Below are positions 24,121 to 38,900 of a stretch of 64,000 nt of DNA, piece by piece. The notes below the pieces were generated by a model that ran no database searches, had not been told where the DNA came from, and was given only the letters and a program-made list of their open reading frames with translations. The stretch is taken from assembly GCA_037013685.1 (NCBI GenBank), contig CM072886.1, positions 67,718,433 to 67,782,432 on the forward strand. The letters are read 5' to 3'. This DNA is from Acridotheres tristis (taxonomy: Eukaryota; Chordata; Aves; Passeriformes; Sturnidae). The position numbers were made by a program, and so were the translations under genes. Within the stretch, counting starts at the first letter, position 1, and each line of letters opens with the position of its first letter.

Positions 24121-27100
24121 AAGCAGCAGGGGCCAGCAGGGATGGAAATTATCTATCCTTTAAATACATATTAGTGACAAAAGCAAAATGTGTGAAAAAC
24201 ATTTAATGCTACTTTAAGGCTGCTAGTGCAGCCTAGCCATATGAAAGGCAACTTTCAATTTTACAATGGGCTTTGTGCCACCAGAGATATGATAGAAGGG
24301 AGTGGGAGGGAGAAATGAAGCTTAGCTAACTAAAGAGTTGGGACTATCCACTGTTTTTGGCTGAAGAGCAATTGCTCAGTTAAATATAGCAGTGATTCTC
24401 CTGGCAGTGCAGAGATGAACACCTCATGAAATGAATTAATGACATTCCTCTGGTTTGATTTCTCATGATCTGTAAAATTTTAAAACTGATCCTAATTCCC
24501 AGATCTTAGTTTCTATGCCAGATTCACCAGACAGGAAAATATTAATCTGCTGGGATTTTCCAAGGAATTTTCTACATCTAGAAATGCTGAGAACATGTGC
24601 CTCCAAAATCAAGTAACAGCTATGCTGCTCTCCTCCTTGCTTTCAAAATTACTCTTAACTTCTTCAAGTCTATAATGCCTGTACCACTCAGAATACAGTG
24701 GTTTTTGAAGGAGAGAAGAAGAGGTAAAACAATTCCATTTTTTCCCACTAATCCAGTTCTACTTGGTGCTCAATCCAGCACTTGAAAAGTATTGCTTTCA
24801 CAGAACAGGAGCATTGCAATTTCATTAAGACTCCAGTCCTGCCTGGGACTTTGTGCCACTGCTTTGACTGCCACATCCCTGGGCCTGCTTTGCACCAGGG
24901 AGAAATTAAAACTTGCAGTGGGAGGGTGCAGCTCAGTATGTGTCTCTGCAGGCCAGGACTTCCAGACAAGTACTCACAGGACATGAAGGACAAAGTGGGT
25001 GCTACACAACACTCTGAATAATAGGGGGACAGACCGAGCTCTCACTTTAGAATCTGCTTCAGAAAGTAGGAAAAGCAAATGCCTGTGACTGTAGCTGTGG
25101 CAATCTCTATCATCCCATGGCTACTTTGGATCCCAAATAGATTAGTTTGATTTTTCTACATCATACAAGAAGTGGAAAAAAATTGTGATAAAAGTGGAAG
25201 AAATTGATGTCTGAAATTGCAAAGACAGAACATCCAATATGACCAAGTGGCATCTGTGCAACTGGGAGGAGGCATAAAGTGTTTAATGACAAGGTTCACA
25301 AAGTTTGCTCAGTTTGTGGATATTTTCCAGGAAGAGAAGCTCTGAATGGGCTGTGTCAACAAAGCTGTCCCAAATCCTTATGCTTGCCTTTAAAACTGCA
25401 TTGAAAAACAAGTCAAAGACACTACAGCCATTAATACCAGTTAAAGATCTTCAGACTTCTTTAAACCATGATTGTACCTTGCTTATTTATACATAAGGTG
25501 ATACTTAAATGCTGATGTCCATACAACGCTGAAAATTGATGCAGAGTGGTAGCCAGGCTGGCTTTTGAGTTAAATATGCCCATCTGAAAATAATACAAAG
25601 AACTAGCTAAAGGTTAATACTGATAACAACATTTTGCCTCCTCAAGGCAGACATGATGTTATAAATGTAAAATTTCCAAGTTTTGTGGGGCGTGGGGGAT
25701 TCCTTAAAACTGACGCATCCCTTCCCTTGGGCATTGTCAAATCTCAATCTGAACTGGGAAGCTAACACTTCCCTTCCTACACTAGACAGACTGAAAAGAG
25801 AGAAGATTCTGCTGGAAACATCTATGTTAAGCTCTGCCAAGAAAGCATGTTTTCTCAACAAGAAGTGACAGTCTCTATTTGCTTTGTCTCAGACATGTAA
25901 ACAAATTATTAATTCAACTATTTCACATTTTAGACATGGCACTAATCACAACTTTGAAAATGCAACTCCCTCCCACTTTGTAGCTTATAGCTTGAGGAGC
26001 CCCATGAAATGCATAATAACATACTTGGGACCTCATTGAGGGAATTCAGCACAACAAATACCTGGAGGAAAGATTATAATCTGTTTCCTTTCCACAGAGT
26101 CAACAAGGCTAAAGACTGCCCACTTGATTGTGTCCCTTTCCTCAGGGCGAGTCAGAGATGCAAGTCAAAGTTACTTGCTTGACAGAAAACACAGGAAGAA
26201 AGGAAAAAAAAGTAAAAAAAGCCTGAATTTGCAGTCTGGAAGGGTCACGCCTGGTGGCAGATGTGGTGGGCTGGTGGTACATGGCATTTCTTGCTGTCTG
26301 GCTTTGTATGTGTTCAGCCTAAGTGCCCGGAGTCTGGACCTTTTTCTGAGCAAGCCAAATTACCCTTAACCACATAACCACACAGCCCCATCTGTGACCT
26401 CTCCTCCTGGATCTGGAAGGACCCACCCTCCCCGTAAAGGACAGTTAATTGCATCTCCATGATAACTGAGCTCAAAGACTGCTAATAAGAAGAGACTATC
26501 AATTGTGTTGAAGTATGACTTCTGCTTTTTGTGTTCCAGATTACTATCCACCAAGGATTTCCTAAAGCTGTTGGACTCTAGCCCACATATGCAAAGACAA
26601 TCTGAAGTGTTAAATGAGATGCTGAGTTGTAGCTCTTGCTATGGCCAATGCAGATCATTTCCACTGAGGAAACCACCTCCTCTCTTAATTGCAGGGAGGT
26701 GTTTCACTTGCTCATTTTACAGCCAGTGTTTGCATCGCACACGGAGATAGCTGTGAACTCTGAAGTGTAAAGTGAGAATTAAAACGTTTCTAAGATTGCA
26801 AAGAGCACAGTAACTTAATAAAAACTTGTTTAGGAAGCCAAGCATAATGTGTGTTATATTACACCAATCGTAGCTCAAGAGCTTAGTACTGAAAACACAG
26901 AGAGAATTTAAAGTCACAAAAAGCTTCTCAAGTTGAAAATCTTGCTGAAGCAATGATTATTGTTTTGTTTTTCCAAAGAAAACTTCTATTTTGAAGCTTT
27001 TATTTTGGAGAACTAGTAACCCTTTCACCTCAAAATGCAAGTAACTTGGACACTAAAAATCTTCAATTCAATCTTAAAGTGTACAATTGTTCTTCTGCTT

Positions 27101-30100
27101 GTCTGCACAGATGTCATAATTCTCCAGCCTAGGGTCAGAACTGCCACTGAAAAATGCAAAATTTTGTACATGTACTATTTTGTGTCAGCTAAGTAAAATT
27201 TGTTATTCTCGGCTCATAGCACCTCCAAATAAAAGACCAGCATTTTATCTGAAGGAAACTGAATATGGAAATCCACAGAAAACATCACTTAGTTCACTTA
27301 GTGCCACTTCAGCCACTGCTGAAAACAATTATGCCCGGCCAAGGTTACTTGCAGTAAATATACTACTTTTCTTTATCATGTCAACGTCTGTCAGCCAGTG
27401 CTAGCTGATTTGGAGAACTGAGGTCACTTCTGAGATGCTTATATTAAGAATCTTTGAATTGGGTATGACTGGTGAAATAAAATACTTGTTTTCCAAAGGA
27501 TGAACATTTACAGCTAAAGTAAGCCTTTCCTCAGTGTCTCTCTTTCCACTGCTCCTGGCTGCAGAGGTGTATTTATACCACAAGGCTGCTGAACTGCAGA
27601 CCTTTTCATAGAGCTCCAGCTTTGCTGGCAAGAATTTCAAGCCTACGGGCCAAGACACTGGCCATCCCTTCCTTCCTCTGTGAGTAACCCTGGAGGGGAT
27701 GCCTCACTCACAAATTCTACCCTGAAGCAGGACAGGACTCAAGATCCCAGGGAACTGCCTACAGTGTCCCTCTAATAGTAGTGGGATTACTGTCAGGTAT
27801 TTATGTGGGACTGAGTTTGGTAGTGAATTAAGCATGGTATCATTGTTTTTTTCCTTCAAAGCTGACTTTCTTCACGATCACAGCAAATAAGTGAAAGCAT
27901 CTGAGTGGCAATGGAGCTGCAGCATGAGGCCTTTTAATTGCAGCATTTCATCAGAGAAAAAGCAGAGGGAAGAAGGTAAAGGTTTCCAAACTGACAGGAC
28001 AGGACAGAACAGAGTGTTTGTGTGCATATGCGTGCCTGTGTGTTTCATTAAATTGCCAAAACAAAAAAACCCAAAAACTGTAACTGAAATTCCCATTCTT
28101 ATGCTGCCCAGACTTAGGGTGGAATTACCATTCCCTCTCCTTGCAGTCATCCCATCAAAAACCCTCACTGAGGGGCATAAAGCATTTTATTGAATGCATC
28201 TGCTCTCCAGGAAGCAGGATCCTTTCTGTGAAAACACACCATGCAAATGAAACCTGGTGCCCACTGAAGGCTGTGGTCAGGATTTCAGCCTCCACCTGAC
28301 TGATCATTTCCACCCTTTACCTCTCTGACCATGCTGCAAGATGCTCTACAGCGGGCACCAGCAGCACAGCACATATAAATCAATTTCACCTGCAGAACGA
28401 ATGGCTCCATTTGTAGAGTGTGTCAAGTGCTAAGAGATCTGTTTCACAGCCCACAGCTTACAACCACTTCAATTCAACATATTTTCCTAAGAGGACGTAC
28501 ACTCTTTGTAAGGCTACCTTCCCAATCTTCACTAACAACAGTTCCTAAGGTTCTCATTTCACTAACCTTTCCTGCCTTGGCTGACAATTACAAGCAGGAA
28601 GGGTGGGATGTACTTAATCTGAAGATCCCCAAGTCCAGAATTTTTGTTCTAAATAATGCTATCACCAAACATTCTCAAGATCTGCTCTTCTACGGTGCAG
28701 GTATAAATTACTTTGCCATTTTTGAGCATAACACCAAGGAAACCAGGCAGGAAGCTCAGTAATAGCAATTATGTTATCTTCACAACTTGCGAATATCTAT
28801 TGTCATTTGTAATTTCTATTGCCAAAGCCATCACTACTTAGCATTTTTTCTAATGTTCCACTCATCAGCCAACACCCATAAATAGAAGTATTTCTTTTTA
28901 ATAGTGCTCCCTGGTCAAAATCCCTTATAAAATTCCACAGTTTTCTACACTAACAGTCCCTAGTGCTCTGTTTTACAGAAGTGTTAGGATAGTGCTCTGG
29001 GCAATTACTCAACAGTATTGGAGTACAAGAGTTGTTAACCTATGGCTCTGAATCAGCAAAGCTATAAATATACCCTAACACGTTATTTAATTAAAAGAAT
29101 GGGAAACTTCCAAACATCTGTGTTTCTTCAGATAACCTTCTACAGATGCACCCAAACTGGGACTTTAGAGATGGCTAATGAAAACATCTATCAGGAGTAA
29201 AGAACCAAATAGAAATATTCTCAACTGTTCGTAATTCTGTCAGAGGAAAAAAAGTTTCCTTCAATAAAAGGAAAAAAAAAAATGTTTTTCTTTCTGTGTA
29301 GTAAACAGCAGTTTTTTATAGGTGCTTTCAGTCTACTCCGAAGCTGTGTGAAATATCTTGTCAAACAAATCTGAGAAAGTACCAATTTGGCTGTGAAGTT
29401 CTGTCATTTTCTGTTTTGTAATCTTGTCCCTGGCTAAGCACAAGAAACTGTACAAGATACAGACTTTGTAGCTCTTAAGAGAGTGTAAGAAACACTTTCC
29501 AAAAGGCAGTGTTTGAGTTCTCATGAACCTCTTTTTCCCTCTTTTATGACTCCTCAGCAACTCAACTGGTTGCAGACTGTAGAGCCGTCCCTCCAGCTGG
29601 TGTTTGCCTCATGACAGAGTTGCACATGGATTACAACTCCCAGCAGTCACTGAGCACTGTTTAAATGGGATTTAAACAGAGAAGAAAGAGAGAGAAAGCA
29701 CATGTATGTGCACGACACATGCATTTCATCAAGAATGAACACCAAATCAAGTTCTGTTTCACTTACTTACCAGTATCTGGGAAAAAAAACCCCAACAACA
29801 ACCTACACTAAGAAGCTGGACTCTTTTCCTTCTTTTCACCAGTAGAATATTTCCAGGCATGTGCTTTTTTTGTTCTTGCTCTGGGATTCTTGGAGTTGTT
29901 TTTCGAAGGCATCTCCTAGAATAAAACCTGAAAACCTTCTGGTTCTGCAAAAAGTTCGAGAAGATACTTGTTTGTTCAGCTAGCTGGGCAGCAAAAACAG
30001 AGAGCGGTGTAGGTGCTGGGGAGTAACAGAAGTGGGGAGTTAGTGTTCTGGGGCAAGAGGCTCATATTTATTTTGAGAATAAAAAAACATTAAGTAAAAT

Positions 30101-30417
30101 AGAATTTTATTTTAGTACTGAAGAGACGTAACGGTAAAAATGCAATACCTAAATACATTTAAAAAGGGGTGATAATAGACAATTGGGGGAAAAGAGGAAG
30201 GAAAATTGTGGAATGACTAGTGATGCTACTGGAAAATGGGTGATTAGATGACCAAAATGCATAGAATTAAGTGTAAGGCTAGAGAGAATAATAAAGGATA
30301 TATCATATAAAACTCCCCAAGTGCCACAGCAAATCAATGACAAACTGACCCTTAACATAAATTTTCAATTTTTAGTAGAAAACTACAAGAGAGGTGTATT
30401 TGGATGTACTAGGTACT

Positions 30418-31144
30418 TAATGTACAAACTGGGGAACCAGAGGATGGAGAGCAGCCCCATGGAAAGGGACATGGGGTCCTGGTCCATGGCAAGTTGAACA
30501 CGAGCCAGCAGTGCCCTGGCAGCCAGAATGGCCAACCCTGTCCTGGGGGGCAGCAGGCACAGCATGGCCAGCTGGGCAAGGGAGGGGATTGTCCTGCTCT
30601 GCTCTGAGCTGGGGCAGCCTCACCTCCAGTGCTGGGGGCAGTTCTGGGTGCCACAGTATAAAAGGATATAAAGCTGTTAGAGAGCATCCAAAGGAGGGCC
30701 ATGAGGATGGTGAAGAGCCTTGAGGGGAAGCCACACGAGGAGCAGCTGAGGTCACTTGGTCTGTTCAGCCTGGAGGAGACTGAGGGGAGACTCCATTGCA
30801 GTTACAGCTTCCCCACAAAGGAAATTGGAGTGGCAGGCACTGATCTCTTCTCTGTGGTGACCACTGACAGGACCCAAGGGAACGGCCTGAAGCTCTGTCA
30901 GCAAGGTTTATGTTGGATATCAGGGAAAGGTTCTTCACCCAGAGGATGGCTGGGCACTGGAATAGGCTCCCCATGGCGTTGGTCACAGCACCAACCCTGA
31001 GAGAGTTCAAGGAGTGTTTGGACAACGCTCTCAGGAACATGGTGTGACTCTTGGGGTGTCCTGCACAGGGCCAGGAGTTGGGATTGATGATCCTTGTGGG
31101 TCCCTTCCAGCTCGATACTCTATGATTCTAATGCTATGATTCTA
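30418..31144 (+). mobile_element. CR1 LINE, 5'-truncated 3' portion
   Basis: This copy is antisense to GMDS. Typical CR1 landmarks are present in order: GGAGAGCAGCCCCATGG, AGCCAGCAGTGCCCTGGCAG, GGGCAGTTCTGGGTGCC, CAAAGGAGGGCCATGAGGAT, CTTCACCCAGAGGATGGCTG, and the terminal GGGTCCCTTCCAGCTCGATA followed by ATGATTCTA repeated with a spacer. It belongs to a CR1 subfamily different from the copy at 4928, with a distinct 3' end. Overlapping ORFs on both strands (up to 112 codons) are by-products of this GC-rich element. The 5' boundary is uncertain by about 20 nt. Confidence 0.93.
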
Positions 31145-32925
31145 ACTGAATCTTTTTGAAACAGGAAAAAGCCAGGTACTATACAATCCATATGAGCTGG
31201 ATGAAATCACATTTACTGCATACAATGTTTCCAGCATTTTGAATCTAAAATATGTGCTACTAAAGTACGCCACCAGGACTGTTCGTGAAGATACCCTGAA
31301 ACTGCTGAAAATATGCACTGGTTTGAAATTTATAGTAACAGAGTTACCAGTGTAACACTTGTATGACACAGCCAACAAGCCTCTACGTCACAACATTTTT
31401 TCCACATGAAGAATAAATTTGCAGAATTGGCTAATGAGCTGATAGTGGAGAGTGGAGTGCCAGATATTCTCATTTTCTTTGGATCTTCCTTTACTGCAGG
31501 AACATGAGAGCTTTATATTTTAAAAATGTGTCAGTACAAATATGTAAGTTTACAGTTGCAGACCATTAATTTGAAACGCTAATGCAAAGAAAGAAGTGCC
31601 TAAAATTTCAGAACAGACTTCCATTGATCCACCAAAGAGTGGAAAGTACTAATAAAAATACTGTAAAACATTTAAAGATGGTATCCAAAGAATTTCCAGC
31701 AAGAGGACGAGCTCCTTGGGTCTCAGGGCACTGAAAAGCTGTCTTGTTATCCAGACACAGATATAGGCTTGGTATGCTTCCTTCAGCTTTTGCATACAGG
31801 TGAAAGTCAGCATTTATGGGGCAGAATCTAAACAGATGTAATAAATAGTTTCCCACATATATTTCTCTAAGATCTTTACAAAGAAATGGTGATTATTACA
31901 GCCTGTGTCTGAAAACCTCTGCCATCACCCAGGATCTTCCTGCTCTAGCTGTTCTGCAAATCAGAACCGAAAGAAATTTTCCTGCACAAAACGTTCACAA
32001 TCCAAGGCCACGCTGCACATTACTGAACCAGCTAACAACATGAAGTCATACTGCTACCATGACAAACAGGCTTTTATATGAGCTAATTTACCCTGTTTCT
32101 GCTGCACTGAAGCATTTCACACTGTTGTGACTAGATTTTTCTCCTTTGCTCAGCCTAAATCATTAGGTCAAGTTGCATTCCCATGCCCACAGTTTAGGAA
32201 ATGGAGCACAAATAAGTAGAGAGAGAGTGAGAGAAGACAACAACAAACAACAGTGGTCATCAAGATGGTCAAGAAGTCACAGCATATCACTAATATGCAG
32301 TGACTTTTGAAGACAACGAGAGAGTTTTCAGGAGGGATCTGAGGGTACAGAAAGAGGAATCTGCTTTCTTTGCAGCAGAAATCAGTGGGATGTTTTGCAG
32401 AGGGGGCAAAAAAGAAGCAACAAAACAGGATGCTTGCAAGCTGCCTCTCCACAAAGCACCAATTTTTTAGGCAAAATAAAAATTAATTTGGAGTATATGA
32501 ACAAACCAAAGCAAAACACTGTATGGGACATGAGGAAATGATTTTGTCAGCTTGCCTGGAACTCGGTTTTAGAGGGAGCCATCTCTGTATCTATGCCTAA
32601 GGCCATGAGAATATTCAAGGCCACTTCATATTCAACAATATGATACTCAATGGGATTATTTCAGTTCAGATCCACATGAGGTCTGCCAGGCTCAAGGCCC
32701 TACATATTCTATTCTTTTGAAGAAGCCTAAATGTGAAGCTGAAATATACTCGATTTGACACAAAAGCAGCACAGGAAGAGTTTCTCAAAAGAGGATATTA
32801 GTCCTTTTCACAGTGCTAGGCTTAACTGTACAATGTTTCTGGAAATGTTTAATAGAACAAAAGTGAAAAAAAAAAAGAAAAACAAAAAAGCTGCAGGCAC
32901 AGCTGATATAAATGTCTGAGTTGCC

Positions 32926-32942
32926 TTTTTTTTTTTTTTTTT
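32926..32942. repeat. Poly(T) run, 17 bases, preceded by an A-rich stretch
   Basis: The T run lies about 40 nt downstream of an A-rich stretch (about 32866-32888). The two could pair as an imperfect stem around the intervening sequence. It is probably simple low-complexity DNA. Confidence 0.85.
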
Positions 32943-35900
32943 AATAATAATTTTTATATTGCCTAAATCCCTAAAGTCAGAGTTTGGAGTATCCTGGACT
33001 CTGTCTGGAGGCTTCCCAAAAATCACTGCTTGTCAACACCCTTTTCACAGAAATGAGTCTGTTTACCTCCACCACTGCATTGTCAAGTCATCTCTTCCCA
33101 TCAGCATTACAGTTTAAATTGCTATCCTTACAGAGATGTCTAACCTCCCTTTCCTTATTCAGGAATTTCTCTAATAGCCAAAGTCCAAGTTAAAATAATT
33201 TACAACAACAGAATCTTTTTCTCCAAGGTGCATTTCTACATAGATCACTGTAATTGGTTAGATGGTACTTTTTAATGAGAAGATTAAAATATAGTGAGTT
33301 GATAGCAATGAATAAAAGGGAAATGCAAAAAATTCTAACTGGATATTCATTCACTTCTTTGAACCTTGATCCAAAGTGAACATTTTCCTGCAGAGGATCT
33401 TGATATAAAATTCATTTCTGTGCCTTAAGAATCTCCTTATGGTTTTTGGAAGTGATACACAGGTGTGATACCTCTACTGGAGCATGCCAATCTCCTGAGC
33501 TGTCTTTGACAGGTTACAGGAGCCCTGAGAACGCCTTCATATCGCACAGTGTCTGAGGACACTCTAGAGGTTTTGAGGTTTTGCTCTGCAAACAGTGTCT
33601 CTCTGAGTTCTTGGCAGTTAAAAAAGACATTGAGGGACAACCCAGATTCTGCAGGCCTCACAGAAAAAAAATGTAGTCAGCAACAAGGGAAAAATTGGTA
33701 TACAAACCAAGGAGGCATTCACATCTAATGTGCTTAGTTCTTTCTGTCTCTAGCCACCATTGGCATTCACTGGTTGGTGCGTGGAAAAAGAGTTATTGAT
33801 TACATTCCTCTGACCACTTCAGCAGGCCCTTTCCTCTTTCTGTGATAAATAGGACAATACTTGGTAGACCCAGCCAAAAGCAACAACGACTCCAACCACT
33901 TTGTCACATTTCTAAATGGTCCCTCCCAGCTCAAAGTCCTGGTAAGTCATAAGTTGTCTGCATGCCAATGTACAAAATGGCCATCTGATGAACTCTGGTG
34001 TATAATGCTGATCCTTACAAAACCCACAGTAAGTACACAAGCTGTCACGTACCTGCACGTATGAAGGGTTTGCCCCAGAAATTTTTCACCCAACAAGAAT
34101 GGCCCCAAAACCTGCTTTCTCTGAAATATATCCCAGCTGATGTGACTGCTGGATGCAGATGTTTGCATCCATGGTATTCTCAGTCATAGCAAGTTATTTT
34201 ATCAAGGGTATCAAAGATACCACACATTACTCTGGAGTAGGAAATCCTTCCCAAAGCTATATTTAAGATCCTAATGAAGTCAATCTTTTTTTTTTTTTTC
34301 CTTAATTCCATTCAAAGTTAAGCCAAAGCAGAATTAATTGTGGTTGCTAATACTAGAAGGCAAAAATAAGAATATTTCTTGTGAGCTTTCCAGCACACAA
34401 ACTGCCTGTCATCCATCACTGACTCCCTTTGGCTGTTCTTCAAGTGCTCGTAAGTCTTCACTGCTGTGGATCTCTATTGTAGTGAATAACACACCTTCCT
34501 GTGTTTTTGTTTTTACTCTTGTATTCCCCTTGCCCTTGCACTTATTTATGCCACACAGCTATTGAATTATTGTGGAGGTGGGTGGCTTACCTATAGTGCT
34601 AGTCATATTCTAATCATGGCAACTTCTTGTTTATAATACCTGAGCTATCTCACTCTCGGGATTCACTTCATCAGTCAAGATTCATTTTGGCTTTTATTTT
34701 AAGCCCGGAAGCCATCCAGAAGTCATCTAACAAATATGCAAAATACATAGATAATACCAATAAGCACCTTGGGGAGGAGACAGAGAAAGGAAGGTCAGGA
34801 ATAACACCTAATACTACCTTGGATACTCATCTGCAAGCCCTTTCAGCCAACTACGCGCAGGATAAAAGACTGTGGTAATTTTATAGGATTAGCACTACAG
34901 AAGAACTGTTTTGAGTGAGGAACAAATGTCACAATGTGTGATCAGTGGTGACACTGCAGTATAAGAAGAGGCCCCCACAGGCTTTGTTTCATAGCTACAA
35001 AAACAGAGTAAACTTGGCCCTACCTGAGCTTTTCCTAAAACCTCACGTTTCCTCTGTTTCCAATTTCACCTTCATAACCCACTTTTTAATCTCCACCAAC
35101 ACATGGAAACAGAAACTTGGATCAAGAGGAAAATGCTGCCAAAGATTAGAGGTTTGGAAATTTACAACTGTTATCTGAGGAAAAACTATAGTGGCAGGCA
35201 ATTACTTTAGTCAGAAGTCTTTGTTATTGTAAAGAAGCTTCAATATAGGATTTTGCTTCCAAAATCAGAAGACAGAAGCATAGTTTTTTATCAGTCAAAC
35301 AGCATTAAAAGTAAGAACAAAAAGCAATTCAACTCCTAGTTACCCAGTCTAGAAATTTTTAAAACTAGGGTCTGCAACCACTAACTCGATAAGAGAGGTA
35401 GGGAATTATAAACATGAACTTGTCACAGACCACTGTAAAAAAAACCAGGCAGGTGTCCTATTTTAAACCATATTTTTAAAATTTTCATTACTGTTATTCC
35501 ACCTTTCCCCTTACGGCTAATCAATACAAAGCACGACTGCAAAGTAGTACCAGTTCAGCAATTTGGAGGAAGCAAAAAAAAAGTAAGACTGCTTTTAAAA
35601 ATTACAGAACAGTGTTCCAAAAAGGAAATCTGATTTAAAAACCCATTTCTGTGCAGCAGTCGAGTGGTCTGTTTCGAATTTCAATGGCTATCTGTACCAC
35701 TGAGGTTTCTGTGTCATTGCATACAGAAAACGTGATGAGGATGGTGCTGTCTTACTCTCCTCCTAACCACAAGCTGGTAGATAAATTCTGAAGTCACAAG
35801 GCAGCTGAGAGCTCTACGAAGACTTTTAAAATGTACTGGCAAAGCTGGAAGGAAGAAATTTAAATGAAGCCAGGTTAGAGGTTTCAAAGGGATGAGTGAC

Positions 35901-38900
35901 TGATCCTGTTTCATGTTATGCCAGACAATGCTAATAGTTTAAACACTAGCTCTGTCAAACAAGAAATAGATGTATTATCGTCTGTGAATTATTAAAATTG
36001 ACTTCACCTACTCACCTTTAGAATTTTCTGACTGAAAGGAAAAAAAAGAAATGAAGAAAGAAAAAGTCTCACAAGAGACGCATGCACTCTTAATCTATTA
36101 CTAATGTCTTCTTGAATCCTGTTAATATTTTTCATATTGTCTGCTTTGGTGAGCTCAGAGACTGTATGTGAGGAATGAGCAAAAATTCCGGCTGATCAGA
36201 GGCATAAAGCTCTTAATGTTTAAGTCTCTCCTACCCTGCAGATAATTAGTGTCTCCTCTTTCACCCATCCAGCTGGGACATCAGACAATTTGGGGAACAT
36301 CCAAGATGGGCATGAAGAACCATTTCCTGATTAATGATAAATACCGTAGAATGTTTTTGACACACAGATAATTCTTCTTGGGTTTTATTCAGCAACAACA
36401 CTTCTCCTCCCACACCCTCTCTCATTTTTAAAAGCTGTTTATATCTACAAGACTCAATTTCCCCCTGCTATTCAACCATAGAAGCTCTTCTTGAACACAA
36501 GGGAAGTATTTAGGATGCTAAAAAATAATTATCAGTGTAAGAGGTTTTAAAGTTCTGATATGGTCTGGATCATTGCTATGAGTTTTTTCTGAAATACAAA
36601 TATGAGATGAGAAGTTATAGAAGCTGATCCTCAACATCACTCAACAAGCACTCCTCAACACCATCATCATCACAGAGTAGCAATAATAGCAAAGGTCCCA
36701 CCTATTCATGCCTCCCTCATGAAGCTGTTAATTTACAAATGATGACTCTAAAGGTGATAGAGGGGAAAGGTGAAGGTTTATTTTTTTAAACAGCCACTTC
36801 CAAACTTCCACCTCCTTTCAACTATTTTCCCTTTTCAGAGAAATAGCAAATGGTGGAGGACAGGGATGAGTCTGAAGAAAAACATCTTGCTGAATTTTTG
36901 GGGAGACAGAAGACCTCTAGGACTACATTTAAAAAGTCTTGACTCCCCTAGAAAATTACCTTCCTTCCCTCCAAATTAGGCTTCCCTTAAAAAAACTGAA
37001 GGGACAATTTTGATTTTTTTTTTTCTTTAGCAGAATATTTTTTATTCTTTTTTTCCCCCAGAGGTGAAATTAAAACATCTCACATTTTCTAGGGGAATAA
37101 ATTTCAGATAACTAAAGAAATAAAAGAAATTGATAGATGCCTACTGTAATTTTTGGACTGTGAAACACCTGAAAAATCATTAAATGAAAGCTTTTGGAGA
37201 CAAACCTCCACACTCTCCTCATTCCTAAGAACTTGCTATGTCTTTATGCATTTCTCCTAACCTGGTCCAAATGGCCCTTTCATGCTGCCCTGGACTGTCC
37301 CTTGGAGGGACTCCACTCATAACATCTCCAGTAGCACCAAAGTAACAATGATAAATATTTTGCAAGAGGTGGCACAGAATTTTCAGAATCAGTGCCTTGA
37401 AGTACTATCTTTCAAGAAGAAAAATATTAGGTGCCATGGCATACCCAGGCTGGAGACACCTACTTCCCCAGCAAACCCCTGACTGGAGGATTCCATGCTG
37501 AAAAAGCTGATGCCAAGGCCTCTGCTGACCCAAACCCAGAGACACTACTGCTATTGCCAACACTACAACCATCTCATGGCTTCTCAGATGAAACACATGA
37601 ACACTCTGGGGCTGTCATCTTCCTTTGTACACCCACTCACTCATAAAATAAAATACAAACAGCTGAAGGCAAGCAAGCTCTGGCTAAGGCTGGAGAAATT
37701 AGACAGGAGACTAGCCCTTAATTCCAGATTTGCTGAAGGAAACCTTACCTCTGTCTCATATCCTCTGTATTCAAAAGCCATTTTTATTTTCATATAAATC
37801 ATGACATTTACTGTTCTCTACTGCCATTCTAAAACCCTTGCAAGCGTTGAATTGGCACAGCACGCTCAAAAGAAAAGGTTACAGTGATGTGGGAAATGCA
37901 GTCAAAATGAGAACAGTATTGTTAACATATTGCTTGACTTTTAAAAACCCATTGTAAAATAAAATAAACATCATCTGAAAGTGAGGCAGATCTTCAGACA
38001 GGCTCCCACTTTCAAATCTGAACAGCAATCAGGTGTGTAAGTGACCTCAAGCACCTCTGACACCAAGGTCTTCAGAAAACCATGATAGGAACAGACTTGT
38101 GCTGAGCCACTCTGCCACTCTCACTAGAAATGTGGTCTGAACCACAATTTGGCTCTTTTGAATGTCTGATCTCACATAGAAAATGGGGAATAGGCTGTAG
38201 GTGGTGGAGACTGCTGGCAGGAGGGAACATTTAGCAGTTGTGACAAATGTGTCTTAGTGTTGCCTGAGCCTGGACTTCTGTCATGGTTTTTGCCTGCTCC
38301 AGGCTCTCTCCCACCCTCATGACTTCCCTTCAGAGGCTTTGCATTTCCCACCACATCTGCTGGAGTGTTTGTATGGGACAGGCATAGGGCAGGCAGTGAT
38401 AAGAAAACAAGGCTCCAAATGAGGATGAGACAACAGATAGAGATAACAAGGGGGGAGGGAGGAGGCCAAATGGTGGGCCAAGAGAAGGGGGAGGCAAGGG
38501 GATAAGAGGTGAGATAAAAAGAGACTTTCTATGCATGAGAAAACATGAATAAGTGAAGAGATGCACACACACACCCCCCAGTGCCAGAAAGGAAAGGCAG
38601 AGAACAATTACGAGCAGGAGCAGTTGATTAAAACTACAAACTGCATGAACTTGATATAATTCCTTCTTGCCTGTGAAGCTACCCTAAGAGAGCCTGGCCA
38701 AAGAAAGTGTCTTGAGCTATTTCAGCATCTCTGCTCCCAGGCACTGTACAATGGGGCAGGCAAACGAGAAAAATCAGCTGGCACCTCCTGAGTTCCCACA
38801 ATGTTTGGGCTGGTCCTCTCAATTCCCATTACAGATAAATTGCTCTCCTTCATATTAAGATGCAGCAATGCACGTAAGCAAACTCTTGGCTACTAGTATG

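Larger units (their letters stand above)
22086..30417 (-). other. GMDS last-intron segment between low-complexity tract and second CR1
   Basis: Mostly AT-rich unique sequence. Named contents are the 20-bp palindrome at 22722-22741, the CR1 tail at 23250-23316 and a paired-homeodomain-type site at 24110-24120. ORFs such as 27891-28193 and 28418-28762 on plus show no recognisable domain and are treated as chance. Confidence 0.6.

Noticed and set aside
28418..28762. 114-codon plus-strand ORF
   Set aside because: No recognisable motif, no Kozak-like or splice support, and surrounding composition typical of intron.
30417..30755. 112-codon minus-strand ORF with Pro/Ser/Ala-rich translation
   Set aside because: It is the reverse complement of GC-rich CR1 sequence.
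38448..38500. G-rich stretch as a G-quadruplex
   Set aside because: The runs of three or more G are separated by at least one loop that is too long for a canonical quadruplex.
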